Shown: positions 25,881 to 41,047, numbered from the stretch's first letter. The stretch: 64,000 nucleotides of DNA from Pipra filicauda (GCF_003945595.2 NW_024103718.1:1798001-1862000); one strand, 5' to 3'. Notes: generated by a model not told the origin, from the letters alone. A program made the numbers and translations.

Positions 25881-28097
25881 GGGATCTGTGGGTTGCTACC
25901 ACATTCTGGTTTCAGGTATGAAAGTGTGAGTGATCTAATGTGATTGTTGTCCAACAAAAAAAGATCGAGCATTCAAGGTACCAGTTTTCTTTATGGCCTT
26001 TGAAGATGCAAGGGCAGCTCATGTTAATGAAAAACAGTGCTTAAGACAGTGTTTACTGCAAAAATAAGAGTGTTTTTAGATCAAGGAAGCTAAATCAAGA
26101 TTGTAATCTCCATGTAAAATCTGAACAGAGACAAGCTAGGGCTAACAGACCACTATCTGAGATAAACCTCAAGAAGGACACACAAAGCTGACCTTCACTG
26201 GTCACATCAAGGCATGGATATAGATGACTATCTCATTGTTTGAGATATCCTTTCATTTGTTTTAGTCAAAACAATAAATTTCTGTCCTTGATTTACCCTT
26301 ACTTCAGTGGTACAATATGGCTACTTTTCCATTTCAGAGGTGACAGATTTTCTGTGCAAAAAAGAATTGGATTATATTTTTCTGCTATGATCTGTATAGA
26401 AAAACAGTGTCATCTTGGAAAGTCTGCTGTTATGGAGCTGATGTGCTAAGCTTATATTAAAAATTACTGTACCTTTCAAGTTAGTAATATCTCTTCCACA
26501 AGCTTCATTTCATGCTAATTTGTTCACACGTTAACCAGTACATTTTAAAGCTTGCTGTTTCCTGATAGAAAGCAGTGCTGTGGTTGCCAGGTACAAAGGT
26601 GCTTTGAAAGTTATATTGCCTCATTTCAGTGATTGAATAACGGGGTCAGAGTTACCTGAGGGAATGTTTTGCCTTCTTTTCTAGAGGTTACATTCCCCAA
26701 TTATAAGAGCTCTGTCCTTCATTTAGAGAGACAACGGTGGAATGAGATACTCTGCAGGATATTTATAACTGTCTATTCTCAGGCTGCTGCATTGTGGCTA
26801 GTTAGAAGAGTAACATATGGCACTGTAGAGAAAATAATTATTATTCTTTGATAACTTACTTAGGAGCAGTTATTCTAGATGACTATCATGACAGACTCTG
26901 AAAAACTGTAAAGTTATTGATACAATAATGCAGTAAAGGCATATATTTTCTCACAGTTTTCAGCACAATTAATACCCTTTAATGTGTTTTTAAACTTCCA
27001 GACATTTATCTATCTTTGCAAAAATCTCAAAGGAAGTCACTTTAATCTGCATTCAGATTAGTTACTATTTAGGCTAATTTACTGTGGGCCAAAGTTCAAG
27101 AGAACTTTGACTGTTTCAAACTATCATCTACCTAGGGCTATGAATCTGAGATTCCAGTCCAGTCATTCAAGAGAAGTGGTCATAGAAACTAAGTTAGAGA
27201 GCATCAGCAAAAATATTGCCCCTTTGTGGCATAGTTTTATTAGAAAAAGAAATCCAGTCTTAGATCAAAACCAACTCTCTTTCCAGTTTATTTAATAAAT
27301 CCTATCTAGAACATTTCAGATTTGGTTTTATTGGAACATTATCCCTACTTTTATAACATGTTATATTTATTTAGAAAATTTGTATTTGATGACAAGCTGT
27401 AGTACGTATTTTACCATGCTACTTCACAACCAGTCTTCATAAGGAGAAAGGGAGGAAGTTGACTGCTAATTTTTCAGCTTTGCAGGCAAAAAAAAAGAAA
27501 AGGAAAACTTCTTAAGTGCCATGGAAGAGACTATAATAGCTCCTTAGGCTATAGATTTAGGTTGTGATAGTACAGGGACTGTAGTGTTGCTCTGGGACTT
27601 GCTGTTAAACTTGGATCTGAAATTCATGCTATGCTTTTTCAAGCATAATTACCTGGTCTTTAAGTAACTACAGTGAATTTTGCCCCTGAGGAGGATCATT
27701 ATCCTGAATGACTCTATTTGACTTTTGATCCATGCTCAAACTAAGAAACAACACATAAGAAAAAGAAGTTCATTTCCTTGTAATGATAAATTATGTTTCT
27801 TATACGTGTGGCTGGTTTATTAGAAATACAGCAAGATAGAGTGGCATACAATGTTTTCCTTTTCACAAACATATGAAAGTCAAGAACCTAAGCATCACAC
27901 TTCAGGAGGAAAGAGCTACACATCTTCCAGTTAGCCAAAGGTGGAGATAATTTAGAGTTAGAAGAGTACCTATTGACCTCCTGAATACAAGGAATCAGGT
28001 TGTTTTTCATTTACTTATTACCACAATCAGACAACGGGTCTTTAGTGATGTGCCCCAAATATTGTTCAAAGGTAAAGAAATAGCATATTTTATTGTC
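25881..28097. other. Unique AT-rich DNA
   Basis: No repeat or exon recognised. Several 60-70 codon frames are present without any domain. Confidence 0.5.
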
Positions 28098-28345
28098 TTG
28101 ATTCTGGCCAGGAGTGGGTTAATTTTTGCAGTAGCCAGGAGGGGGGCATGGCCAGGACATGGAGGTTATTCTATACCACCTCATGTCATTGCTGGGGGCT
28201 GCAGGAGGAAGTCTCTTCCAGGGAGAAATGGTCCCTTCCCAGTTGGTGTAGCATGGCAGAGGGAGTGGTCAGTTCATGTTGATAGTTTTCTTTGTCATCA
28301 GTCTAGGCTCCACGTGGGATTGGACTTTTTACTGTTGTTTTAACA
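28098..28345 (+). mobile_element. Partial ERV LTR, plus orientation
   Basis: The text resembles the U3 part of a common avian ERVL-type LTR: a GGCCAGGAGTGGGTTAATTTTT-like opening, then GGGGGCATGGCCAGGACAT, then the TTATTCTATACCACCTCATG block near 28168-28187. The terminal TG is missing, and past about 28345 the similarity decays into T-rich sequence. It is therefore an eroded fragment with no identifiable target duplication. A 97-codon frame overlapping it (28050-28343) is not considered a gene. The family assignment is from memory of LTR text. Confidence 0.65.
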
Positions 28346-31300
28346 TTTTGCTAATATTTTTTTACATTTTTGTTTTTCATTGTTTTGAAGACTTATATTT
28401 GAAAATTACATCTGAGTTTTCTCTATATGGTGTCTTTTGTGCACGATAGACACCATTTCTTTGCTTGCTTTATTAGCTCTAAAACCAGTTTTGTTCACCA
28501 CCAGGTCTGCATTTCTTTAGCTGATCATTGGTGAGTGGTTTATATATGTGAGGTTTCCCATGGTAAGCCTGTGCCTGCTCTTCCCTATACCACATTTCTG
28601 TCTCCCTTTCTCAAGACTTCTGTTGCTGTGCTAGACTTGTCTTTCTCCACACAATATTGTGATAGAGCTGTAAGTACCTCATTCTACATAGAATAATTTC
28701 TGAGTATTTCTATATGTATAAAATTATGAGTTTTAAACCACACCAAGTTAGAAAAAAGTAGACACCCAGTTGATTAAAGAAATTTCTGTCAGCTAAATCA
28801 AGTCAGAAAGAATAGCAGGCAGGTCAAGAAAATTTCAGACATAGAATGCCTGACACACATCACTCTTGAGGCCTCACAAACTCAGTAGAAAGCTTACAGT
28901 CTGTTATTAGCAGTGGCAGTACCATTACAGAAGGCTCATCAGTTTTGCTGGTCTCAGTCACACAGCTGAAACCCTGCACTGGTGTTTCTGCCTGTCCAAG
29001 ACCGAAGCACGAGCAGCCCCACCTCAGTGCCTTTAGTTCCCGGTCAACCTCCCTGCAGGAACCCCACTGACCAGATGGCAGACTGTGCTTCAGACATTTC
29101 TGTAATAATTCTCTGGATAACCTCCTCTGGCCTTGTTTCCTTGGGAACAAGCTACCTGAAATGGTGGTCCCACAGCTCTATTAACACCTCATTTACAATG
29201 GTGGGAAGATGGATTGTATGCAATATGGATAAAAAAAGTGCATTTCAATAAATTCAAGTCGTAAGTCACTGAAGACAGTTAATAGCCACCCATGGAATAG
29301 GAAGGCAAAAGCTACATATGAGATAAAAATACTAGAAGATTATTTAAGCTTTTTTTCCTCTAAACTATTTTACATAATTGCATGCAAAATAGTATACTTA
29401 GTGACTATTAAGTTTTCATGTACAAGCATTTAAATTCCAGAAAATGTCACAAAGAAGACTGCTCCAAAACTCTGTAAATGGGCCAAAATCTTTTATGCCC
29501 CCTCATGATACATGCTATATTCAGCAAACAGAAGGCTACTTCTATTAAGGAGATTTTGATAGAAATTAAATAAATTGATGTGCAGGTAGTGAAACATCTG
29601 GGCAACATTTGCCCAATCTTATTCTGAAAAATAGCACAGCTCTTCTCTTGAAATTCTCTTTCTCATAATATTGGTAATAATAATGGTAGAAATTCTGATA
29701 ATGATACATTCAGCACAAGATTATATTTTGGCAAAGATATATGAAATTGAATGGAAAATTGGGTTTTAAAAAAAATCATCAGGCAGTATTAACTCTAGAA
29801 CTTGCTATATTCTCTGTCTGTAATAGGTATTGCAATGTTTTTCATTCTAATATGGAATTAAAATCTTTTTTATGTCCTTTTAACAAGGAAAGACCATGAA
29901 GAGAAAAAATAATTAAATAATTAAGAAAATAGAATATAAATTTAAAATAAAATGTAATCTGTAATCTAGTTGTTCCAAAGAAAACTCCATCTGCCATAGA
30001 CTATTTTAGAACTTGCTCCCCTGGAGCACATAATTCTTCCCATCTTAGGCTGTCCAGTTACACTTTAGAAAACTCAGCAGTTGGTATGATGATTTCTTTT
30101 AGACTTAAGGCTATGAAAAATCATTTCTGATTAAACAGACTTGAGAAAAGAATTGCAGTTGATTATTTTATAAAGATACATCAAAATGGACACATTTTCA
30201 ACTCTTGTGTGTCCATGTACTTTCTGGATTGTTAAGGTTTCCCCGTACTACTGCCTCTTAAATAGTTTTAGCTTTTTACTGTTGTACTTAATGTATAAGT
30301 ATTTTGAGATATTATGATAAGTGTCATCATTCTATGTCTTTATTCTTTGACTCCTGTCTAATTTGCATTCATAAATCTAATTATTTTTAATATGATTGGT
30401 AATATATGATGGCAAACAATTTTTTTTTTAAATTAATGTAAAAAGGAAGGAGAGCTGTACCTTAGAATTCTTGGGTTTTTTATAGCATGAAGCTGTAGGT
30501 GCTCCACAAAATATCATTCAATCAATGAGAAGAAAGAAAGTGGAACTGAAAGATTAATCAGTTAGCAATGATAGAATTTTCTTGCAATGTATTAGATTTT
30601 CTCTTTTGAACAGCAGCAATCCTAACTGGTTATTATTCATATATGTATTCATAGGTTGTATTGTACTGCTATACTCAAATATAAGGGTCCTACTGGGCAA
30701 GTTGCTATAAGAAATGCTACATCTGGAGACAGCTTTAATACAGGTACAATCTTGCTTATTTTTGTCCAATTATATAAGAAAACTGTATGTTTAAATTTTC
30801 CAGAAATTTAAAACTAAATTATATACAAAACAAAGGAATTATCTAAAGAATGGGCCTGAACAGTCCTAATAATTGCTGTCATGCCTTAGAACAATATTAA
30901 AAGTAATTTGTCTATTCTTCCTCCATCATTGCACTATTTCATGTCAGAGCAATATGTTGTACCAAGTTTGTTATACTTTTACTTCATGTTGAGTATCAGA
31001 TTAAAAAAATCAACTTTTTTATATCATTTCTCATGTCTTACTGTGTGCATTCACATAGTATTATCATTCATATAGGAAACTCCTTGTAATTACCAAAGGA
31101 TATGAGAGTCCCTGTGTACCATGAAGAGTGACTTTCAGGTATTGTAGTCTGGTGCAACTGGTCTAGTTTTGCTTCATATAGTACTTCAGAGTCTTGTTCT
31201 TATTTACTATTTTCTTGCTTATTTCTAAGGTTTGGAAATTATTTCTGAGTTTGCAAATCTCAGCATCTAGTCTTGCCAGGAAAACCAAAAGTCAAAACAC

Positions 31301-34300
31301 ATATAGTGTGTAGGAAATTTAATATGAAACACTTCAAGATTGAAAGAAATAGAAAGAAACCAGAAAACAAAGGGGGGGGGTGTTTTTAAAAGTGCATAAC
31401 TTTGAATTTAACTTTTGCTATTCATATACATCCTGCTTATGAGTTTAAAATTCTTAGAAATACTGCAGTTCCTCATCAGACAGAGCATTTCAAAGGTATC
31501 CATAATATCTGTGAAATTCTCACAGTGAAACTCTGTTTTAATGGGTACATGTCTTACCTGAAAATATATCAATTTACATGTTTGACAGCTACATATGTCC
31601 TTTTTGCATAGGCAAAGCTGCTTTTTGTGCCCATCTTTGCTCATAAAGAGTCAAAGATGGAGTTATGAATGTCCATTTCTTAGGTGAATGGTAAGTTCAC
31701 CTTAACTGGGGAATAGTTCAGTTTCTCTCTGAGAGTTTCCAAATATAATTGGTAGTATATCTTCCACAAATCGTAAGGATAGGGAGGAGAAAATTATACT
31801 TGTGGCAGATCTGTATATGTTTTACCATAGACTATCATTGCTGGAATTGCATAAAATATTTTCTGTGTCTAGCCTCCTGACAATATCTGACGTATACTGT
31901 TTCTCCATGCGGCTGAATGAGGGGTTTCTCCATTTGTGTCACCACATTGTGTGGGTCTGATTTCCTTCAGATCTTCTGGTTGCTCATGTTGCTTTTTCAA
32001 TGCACATAGTGCATGCCAGTGGCAACACGAGCATTTCAACAGCTGTACCCCCAAATAAACTTGTGGCTGTGTTCATTATTACTGGTGCTGGCAGACTGAG
32101 CTCTGTCTGTAGGTAAACATAGGCCAGCTATAAATATGTTTTTAAAACTATGGGCATGTATCATGATACTGAAGCAGCAGGTATCACACTAAATTCCCAT
32201 TTGCTCTGTCATTATTGAAACATATTTTTTTAACTTATCTATATATTTTTATGGGTCACAAAGATACAATCTTATCTGTTACTTTTTATGCATCATATTC
32301 TTGTTGTTGCTTTCCTCTAAAGAAGAAAAGATGCAATAGCAGTAGTACCAACAGGTAGAATTCTGAAAATAATGAAATTTAATACAATCAGTCTCTCCCT
32401 GGAGGAAACGATAGCAGGATTTTGCTACCAAACATAAGTCAGGTCTCTTGCTAATCCTGAGATAGTGTGGCCCTTTAGAAGTCTTTTGAATATTTAGCAA
32501 TTAAAAAAAAAAAAAGGGAAGGTCTTTTTCTAAAACCTTCACCCTGTACAATCCTTTTACAATAACCTCAATTCCAAGTGAAGAGAATAAACTAAGTGTT
32601 AGCTTCTTTATCACACCTCCTGCTATATTGCCTGCTTGTGACAAAACCCAAACTAGTAACTAAACCAGATCTTTCTGACATACTGATTTTAGTCCTAAAG
32701 GGACAACCTTGACAGGGGTTCTCTTACAGTTGTATTCCCTGTATCCCAAACCAGGCAACGATTCTGTGTATACCAGGTGCTGGCTCTGCCCTTTCCAGCA
32801 GAAGAGAGACATTTTCTATCTCATAAATTGTCTTCAAAGGCAAGCTTAATATGTTTGTAATTCTCTTTATGGAGAGAATGCAATATTTTATATTGACCAA
32901 ATATGCTCAAGGGCAAGGGCTGATTATAGCCAAACAGTTAAGAGCAAGACACTCAAACTGTGCAGGGCTTCTTGCCTATCCACGAATTGCGTGACAAGGA
33001 TGGCTCCGTGCTCAGCAGCTGCTTTGAACACACTGTTTAGGCTGCTGTGCTGAAATACGGATTTTCCAAAACCCTGCTTCTCAGGCAATGACTCCTTCAC
33101 CTGTGTAATAAGATTAGCAGAGCTACTTGAAGGACAGAAAAGCCTTGCCAGTCAAGTGGAGATCAACATCTTTTAGACTGGTTTTCTAAAAGATGACAAG
33201 ACATACACAACACTAGAACCAGGACAATTTTTTAGTATCCATAAGTGCTTGATTTTCACTGGGCCTATTCAGTTAACAAGAAGTGTTGTTCACAAAAACT
33301 GGTTGAACTATAGCAAATAGTGGATAGTTAGTATTTAAACTTAGCTGAACTTTAAAATTTAAGCCAAGTGAAACTGCTGCAAAATGTCTCAGTTATAAGG
33401 CAAGATAGAAAACTCTACTCTCCTAAACAATTTCTGCCATAAGCCTGCAAGAAAAAATTCACAAAACCACAAAGTGTGCTTTCCCTGTACTGGAAAATGA
33501 AATAGATTGGCAGATTACAGACAAAATAAAGGTTCAATAGGTACAATCATCAATAAACAATAAAGCAATTTCACTACAACACTAGATGACATTAGCTGCA
33601 CTTGTTTTATGAATAGCAGAATAGACTTTATGTCAGTATCAAGAGTAACAAAACCTATAAGAGAGCAGAAGTATGTTGCTTTTATGAATGTATCTTGAAG
33701 AAATTTGCTCTTATTATGTCAACATGAGTTTACTGATATGAACTGGAACGTCAAGAGATTTTAAAAACAGGGAAAATACAACAAGTTATGGTCATAAGTT
33801 CTATGGTGAATTCAGGTCATTCACTAGTTTTTCCACTTAAGACTCATACTAAGTACAGAGAAACAAAACCCACAGTACACTGTGAGCTTTCTCTATCAAG
33901 TTCTCCTAGTTCAGGTCAGTAGTGACCTGCAATGAACTTTCTCTGACCAGAGTTTCTCCTGAGCAAAGCTTGCCAATCACACAAAATTACTTAGTGGTTT
34001 TGGGATCTGGACACATATATGGACAAGGGAATTAATGGATACTACTACCAAACTAATTTAATGTGTACTATAAATCAGAAGTGAAAGTTAGTTTCCCGAG
34101 GGGGAAAAAAGGACCTAGTGTATTAAACCACTTTGACACCTTTGATCTTCAATGTTCACAACATGAAGTATTTTCTAAACACCTTTAAACTGAAATTGAA
34201 AGATACATTGCTGAAATTGACCCCGGTCTTTCTACCCGTTTTTTCTGAGTAAATGTGAAACTTCAGTGCTGTCCTAGACACAGATATGATTTTTTTACAA

Positions 34301-36550
34301 TGTTCAAAAATCCTTAACTGAAATCTGTTTTTATGCCTAATGTGTGCAGAGCTATTATTTGCTTTAAATAGTTCTCTTCTGTGTACAAGAAGACTATTGT
34401 AGTCCTAGTTAGACTGGTAATAGTTTTCAATTTTCCTTTAATTGATACTATGAGGTAAGAAAAGACTGCATCTACCTTTGCCCTTCAGCAGAGTGTGCAC
34501 CCATGTAAGTTTGAGATCTGCTGAGGTTAATGGAATTGTCAGTCTAATATTACCATTCCAAGTTCTCTGATTTCTGTTTGCAATTAACTACATATGGCAT
34601 TTATTATAAAATATCTAACTTATTAATAACAATTACATTTAATACAGCAATACAATCGCACTTATATACATATTTAACCTTCAAATTGCATTGATCTTTT
34701 ATTTTAATTGACTCATTGTTACAGGGTGGTTTTTTTAAATTAATGGCTGGCTATGTTTCAAGCAGCTTCCATGTTTATGAACTTTGACCTATCTAAATAG
34801 TCTTTGTTTCCATACTGATTTATTTGAATTTGATTTTGTGATTTTATCAGGATAAATTTCTTGTCATATTGAAGATACGACTTGAATACAAGAAAAAATA
34901 AATAATCCTCTGTAGCTTTCTCAACTTACAGTCTCTCTGAAGTGATGGGGCTAAAGAAAGCACCGTTCTTAATCCATTCTTCATTCTTCCATACATTCTG
35001 AAGAATGGATTACTAATAGAGTAATAGTCAAGAAGGTTTTCGCATTTTGTTTTGGTTTTGTTTTTTTCCAGTTACCCCACATTGGGAAATCTCACTAAGC
35101 ATTTTAGATGTTAATAGAAGTTCTGATTCCTTCTTTGCTGCAGATGTGAATAATGGCCAAAATTTATGCTTCATGAAAGGATAAAGTAAAGCCAACAATA
35201 CTGAATATACATACATATATATATATGAAAAAAGTATATCGACCGCTACTGAGCTTACAAAAACAGTAAGTTTTTGTAAGTGTCTACAGTGCCTACATGA
35301 GCACACTGAGCAGTCACAGTGAATCCAAACAGCTAGGCATGCCTGTGTCTGTGGAGTGTACTGCAGTCCTAGGGTCGTAGGTACCACTATCTGGCTGAAT
35401 CTTCCTCTCAGATGTCCTTTGTCTAGAAGGTACAAATCTATCAGAGACTTAAATAGATGTGATGAAGCATCTCATTTCCTCTGCTCCCACTTCCTTGGTG
35501 ATACCATCAAAGCCACGGCCGCTATGAGAAAGTGAATAAATGCCACCTACACAAGATTACTCAGACTACTCGATGTATTTGCCACGACTTCAAGTACTTA
35601 AAAGCTGAATATTTAATTTTAAGAGTTTTTTAATCTCTATAGACAGTGATGTACAGGGTGATTCAGAGTATGACTCAGAATGCTTGTACTGAAGCAGTTA
35701 AGCACCCAGCTGGCCTCAGTCTAGGCTAGTTACACCCCTCCTTAAGATAAATGTTTCAGATGGTTTTAGATGCAACACTTCAGAATTTCCTCCCTACCAG
35801 CTGATATAGTGGCTGATTTACACTGATAGCTTTTAAATGACTCTAAATGCCACAGATGAGCTGGTGTCCTTAGACACCTAAGTTAGATGCCCAAAGTTAA
35901 GATATATGACTGTCATTTTATCTGTGTCCTTTTAGACACACAAAAAACCCTCTCTGAGCATCACTTAAGAAAAAGAGGAGACTTTCTGTAGGAAAGCTCT
36001 GTAGAGGCCAAACTTCTCCCAAGGTAAATGCAACAGTAATTGACTGTTTCACTTAAAATGAAGACACTAGGGATCACCAACAAGATATTTTCCCACTTAA
36101 TTCTCCCAAAGTATCTAACATTTTAAAAGTGCTCAGAACACTGTGTAAATCGGGAATCGAGTCAGGGAATTTCGATGACACTTTTTTTTACAGACTTTTG
36201 ATAGCCCTTTCATTGACTCAGACTCAAAAGTGTCAAAGTAAATGAGGACGAAGTTATAAAAAATGCAGTTTCTTAAACAGTTTTTTTTTCAGTTTAAATT
36301 GGAGGAATTTAAATAAAATTCTTCATTTCAGGTTGTTTCTTAGGGAGCAATAATGAATGTTAGACCTCTCACTTTTTTGTAGGAGGAGATGAAGAGGATG
36401 TTTGTGGTTGCCTCCACTGATGAACTGGAGACATTTCACTATAGATATATCTGAGAAAATTTAGGTTAATTTGATGGGATGAATTATGAGCATACTGCCC
36501 ATGGAAATGTAACCCTGACCAACAAAATTTTCCTAAGAAGGACATCATTC
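28346..36550. other. Unique AT-rich DNA, about 8 kb
   Basis: Predominantly unique sequence. 28870-29210 is GC-richer and is listed separately. 31860-32060 and 32940-33120 are also more complex than their surroundings but match nothing I know. There is a G9 run at 31372-31380, an A13 run at 32503-32515 and a short TA run at 35206-35226. The 135-codon minus frame at 35028-35435 crosses the TA run and has no domain. Confidence 0.5.
28870..29210. other. Unclassified complex block, possible old repeat
   Basis: About 340 bp of GC-richer sequence that is open on both strands: an 89-codon plus frame at 28982-29251 and a 96-codon minus frame at 28860-29150. Neither shows a domain. Being open on both strands fits base composition rather than coding. 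It may be an ancient transposon remnant. No boundary or target duplication was seen. Confidence 0.2.
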
Positions 36551-36637
36551 AATAGAATTATAGAATTGGTTTGGAAGGGACATTAAAGATGTCCCTTAAA
36601 GATAAAGTTCCAAACTCACTGCCATGGGGGGCAATAG
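36551..36637 (-). mobile_element. Short CR1 3'-end fragment, antisense
   Basis: It starts AATAGAATTATAGAATTGGTTTGGAAGGGACATTAAAGAT-like, the reverse complement of the CR1 tail. The inner part reads CCAAACTCACTGCCATGGGG, matching the adjacent CR1 block. A short internal duplication around GTCCCTTAAAGAT interrupts it. Only about 87 bp survive. Confidence 0.75.
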
Positions 36638-37800
36638 GCAAGATAGCTGAATAACAACTCCAAACAGGTGTTATAGCAGTTCTGGAGGAGAAAACTTCTT
36701 AACAAATTGGAACAAAACATTTTGAAATTTCCAAATTAAGACTTCTGGAAAATTATTTTAGCAGTGGAAAAAAAAAATCTAATTTTGAGTTCTTATAGAG
36801 TACAGCTATTACTTTTGCCAATAATTTATTGCTGTTGATTATAGTTTCTTGACTGACTTTTAACATTTTGCAAGTGGAAGGGAGGCATTGTTGTTGCCAC
36901 TGCACTGGCAGACAAATTGAAACCTGATTTGAAGTGAATTACCTAAAGTCAAACAAGGTTATTGTAATGACCACTGGGGAAATTAAAAAACCTTGCAAAA
37001 GTTTAGAGATATTTTTGTTAGGGCATCTGTGTCTTGAAATACTCTATGTCTCTTAGTTAAAACAAAATTGTGTGATCACTCCTAAGTGATTTCAGGAGTT
37101 AGTAAGTGACTGATTTTCTGTTCCCTTGGTAAGCAATAATTCTTGCAAACAGATTTACTGAGGTTTTACTGTGCTACCGAAGTGGGGGGAAACCAGTGAA
37201 ATATTGTTTGTGACTTTTTACAAGTGAAAATGACAGCATATAGGGAAAAAATTTTATGAAAGGTGGGTAGTACTCAAAATAGAATAAAATTCAGAAACCT
37301 AGACTTATTTTTTTAAAACAAATTATATTAAAGAAACTGAAAAGAAAAAAGCCTACTTGTTTCTTACATGTGGAAAGAAAATAGGCATTAATATCCTAAA
37401 TATGCCTAGATCAGCAAATTTATGAATAAATGTATGAACAGAAAATACCTGTTGGCATGTGCCATTTATAATTATAGGATGGTTCACAAGGAGCTGAAAA
37501 AAATGAAGCAGATTAAAAATTTTAGCAGTTGCAAGAAAAGTTTTGTCAGTTTGTGCTGGTTTTAAAGGCTATTTCTCTGGAACAGATTTGTTCCATTGTG
37601 TTTAGCTTGAGTTCTTACAAAATACAGATATCATCACTTGCTTAAACAAACCTTACCTTTTAAAGTAGCACTGTCATTGCTGTCAGCAAAAAGCAACTGA
37701 AAAAATAAAAAGGAAGGCCCTAATTAAGGACATAAAATGAAACTATCTTGTATGCTTTAATTCTAATGTGGTAAACCAACATATGGTGTTATGCACGTTA

Positions 37801-37827
37801 TATGTATATATATACATATATATATTT
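37801..37827. repeat. TA-rich microsatellite
   Basis: Alternating TA with two GTA/CAT interruptions, self-complementary. Confidence 0.85.
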
Positions 37828-40033
37828 ACTCCTCTGTATCACAATGGTCAGAAGAATGAATTGTGTAATTGTTTATGCAGCAGCAAATTACAGGAAAAAT
37901 TGCTTCCACATGATAGGAAGTGAGAATCTAGTAAACCCGTTTCAGAAGCGTACTTGTCTGGTCTAACTTTAAACACCTATAATATAGAAGTCCACATCTG
38001 AGCTAATCACTTTAAGCACATTTAACATTCTCCTGACCCACATTGAATGGTTTCTTTAGGATGAGATGAAGTCTGAATATAAACCCAAAAGGGCACTTGA
38101 AGATGGAAGTAAAAGCACACACTTGTGATTGTAGAATTGCATCTCTGGGAAAGACAAAATTTCCCCCTCTGCCTATAAAATTACTAAAAAAAGTGTAGGA
38201 AATTAACATTGAAAAATGCACATGCCAGTATGAAATTTTTTCAGTTATTCTGATGTTTAAAAATAATTAATAATCAGTTATCTCCCCTTATATTGGTATA
38301 AAGATTAAAGTTTGGCACAATAAACGTTTCCTAGTTTCTCAACAGCAGTTGACATTCTGCAAAGCTTTCCATGAGGAGTTTTCCCAGAAGATTTAATAGC
38401 ACATTTAAGATATAATATACTACTTGAAAATGTAGAGGGTGCTGTGAAATATTTAAATATCAGTGGATTAAGATGAAAAATACCTAATGACTTTTCTTGG
38501 AGAATAGTATCTTGAATATTTTGGATCTATTTTAAATCTTAAGGGATCCATCTAGCCACTTAATTGCTGGAAAAATGCTGCAATAGTTACATATGTACCA
38601 AAATTCCTTTAACCAGGTCTTGAATTAAAAACTACTTGTATTTTTACTGCAGAATATGAATTCCAATATATCTGCAATGGCAAAATCTCCTGAAAAGCTA
38701 TTAACCAGAAGAATTACTTGGCCGAGCAAACCAACCTACTAAGCAATTTTGTGAAAATTAAAATTCATTTCCTACACAGTATAGTAGCTGGTTCACTATA
38801 GCCCCAGTAAACAGTTTTTCTGTTGATGTTTCCCCTTTTTAAACTGGGAGAAGCAGTCATCCTATTTCTTTCAGTTCAAGAGCCTTAATACCTGCTGAGA
38901 AAAAGTGCTGAGGATCTGTGAGAGATGTCTAGTTTTTTATTTTATAAGTATCTACCTGGTAAAACCAAATCAAGCCAAAATGACAGAACTCACTTTTCTT
39001 AGCCTTTATTCCTAATTCAGTGAAAAAAAAAAAGACTGATTTTTGCCTAAAGACCTCACAGATGGACAAGTCAGTCATTATTTGAGTAGTGTTCTTTTGC
39101 TTTAGATGATAGTGCTGCTGCAGCTTTTTAGTCTGTCTTGAAGATTGCCTCAATATTTTGTGAAAAGATTATTCTGCATACCACAAGTAACCAGCTTCTG
39201 CTACAGAGCTGTATATTACAAATTGACAGATCACCTGTGTCATTCCAAACAAGTCTTCTGGATCTCACAAATACAGGCATTGTTTCCAGTCTACAAGAAC
39301 TGGATGCCAAAATAAACATCAACTGTTCAGTAGCTTCATATTTTTCTAATATATATGAAGTTGGTGTGGATAAATCAGTGCAGTTTAATCATTTCAGAAA
39401 GGATTTAGAAATTCCCAAAGCACAACTATATACATGGCTAGTATGACAGGAGGAGACACAGTAGAATTAAAGAATGCTGAAAATCTTTTGACTTTGCAAA
39501 ACCAATTGTTTATTTTCATTATGCTTTTGAAAAGTCATAACATTCATGAAGTGAATTCTACTCCTTTCCAGCTGAAGGCAGAGACTGATCTAGATGTCCA
39601 GAAGGTATCTTAGTACCCCAATGAAGAGATTTAGGAAATAGCTTAATGAAAAGGATTCAGATTGCCTTGAAAATTATGTGCATTAATGTTAATGTTCCAA
39701 AGCACTACTCTTAGTTTTTTCAATTACTAAAAATTCAGAGATAAATTGTCTCCATTGAAAGTCAGTCCACAGCATTCTTCTGTTAAAGTTTGCAATGCCT
39801 TTGACTCCTAAGATAAATTTAAGTTTCTTTTTTCTTGTTGCATCCAGGAGCTTTTATGCAGCGTATTACAAAATGCCATGAAAAAAAAAAAAAGACATTT
39901 AGTGAAACCATTAAGGAAATAAAAGTGTTTTTCAACTAAAATGTCTACAATTCAAACAATAGTACAGCTTTTGGCAGATAATTAGTCAATGATTGCCTTT
40001 TGAACTCTGAAAATTAATGACAGCTTTAACTGT

Positions 40034-40091
40034 TTGGTGGTGGGGGGGGTTGTTAGGGTTTTTTTTTGTTGCCTTTTTTTTTTCTTTTTAA
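40034..40091. repeat. G/T-rich low-complexity patch
   Basis: G8 (40042-40049) followed by T-runs of 9 and 10 bases. Low-complexity sequence without gene features. Confidence 0.8.
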
Positions 40092-40937
40092 GACTTTTAA
40101 TGATTTTTTTTCAAAGGCATTTTTCTAACCAAGTACCCATAATTATGTACACATGAAGAGGTCTTGAGGAAACCATACAGGTCTATTCAACCACATGCTA
40201 TAAAGATTTTAATTTTACAGATTCTTATTATTTTAGTTCCACTAAATGCTTTTAGCTAAGGTTGACCAAAACTTTTACCTTTGAGACCCTGTTTTGAATC
40301 ACTTATAATTGCCATATTTAAACTGTTCAGACTGACATCCCCCATGCCAGATGTCTACTCTAGGATGAATCATTTTGGAAAATTCCAGCATAAATAGCTC
40401 AGTAGTTTTGCAATATTAAAGAAAGAAGTTTTTAGTTTGTCCTTATTAATGTGTTATTTTGAAGCAATTAACTTGAATATTCTTGTTATTTTTTAATAAA
40501 TCTGTCTCCACTTTACAATGGTGTCTTTGCAGAAATGGATCCAAATGAAGCTTCAGATAAACTTTTAGCAGCAAACAATTTTAACAACAAAACAATGACA
40601 CACACACACACTCCCCTCCCATTGATTTTGTTGGGGGTGAAATTATGACATTTGGAGGAGTTAACAATTTTATAATAACTTCTAATATAAATTTAATATT
40701 GTTTAAATACTCTCTTTTGTTTCTGCTTTCTTTGCTTCTCCTCTTTTGTCACTTTCCTCCAGGCCCTTGCATATGACGTTTTATGCAGCAGTTACAGAAA
40801 TCTGTGATCTACAGGAGCTAGTGTATAGGTGGTTTAGCCTGGTGCCTCAGTATATTGTCAGGAATGGAGACACCACAAAATCGTAGTGACAGGAAGTCCT
40901 ACCTGAATGAGTCATTTCCTCTCACAGGCGCTACTTT

Positions 40938-41016
40938 AGAAGAAAGAAAGAGAGAGACAGAGAAAGAAAGAAAGAGAGAGAGGAAGAAATAAAGAAAGAG
41001 AGGAAGAAAGAAAGAA

Positions 41017-41047
<31 letters not shown>

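Noticed and set aside
35028..35435. 135-codon minus-strand frame as a gene
   Set aside because: It crosses a TA microsatellite that produces a Tyr/Ile-rich stretch, with no recognisable domain.
39881..39893. A13 run as a retrocopy tail
   Set aside because: No upstream AATAAA at a suitable distance, no coding-like sequence before it and no flanking direct repeats seen.
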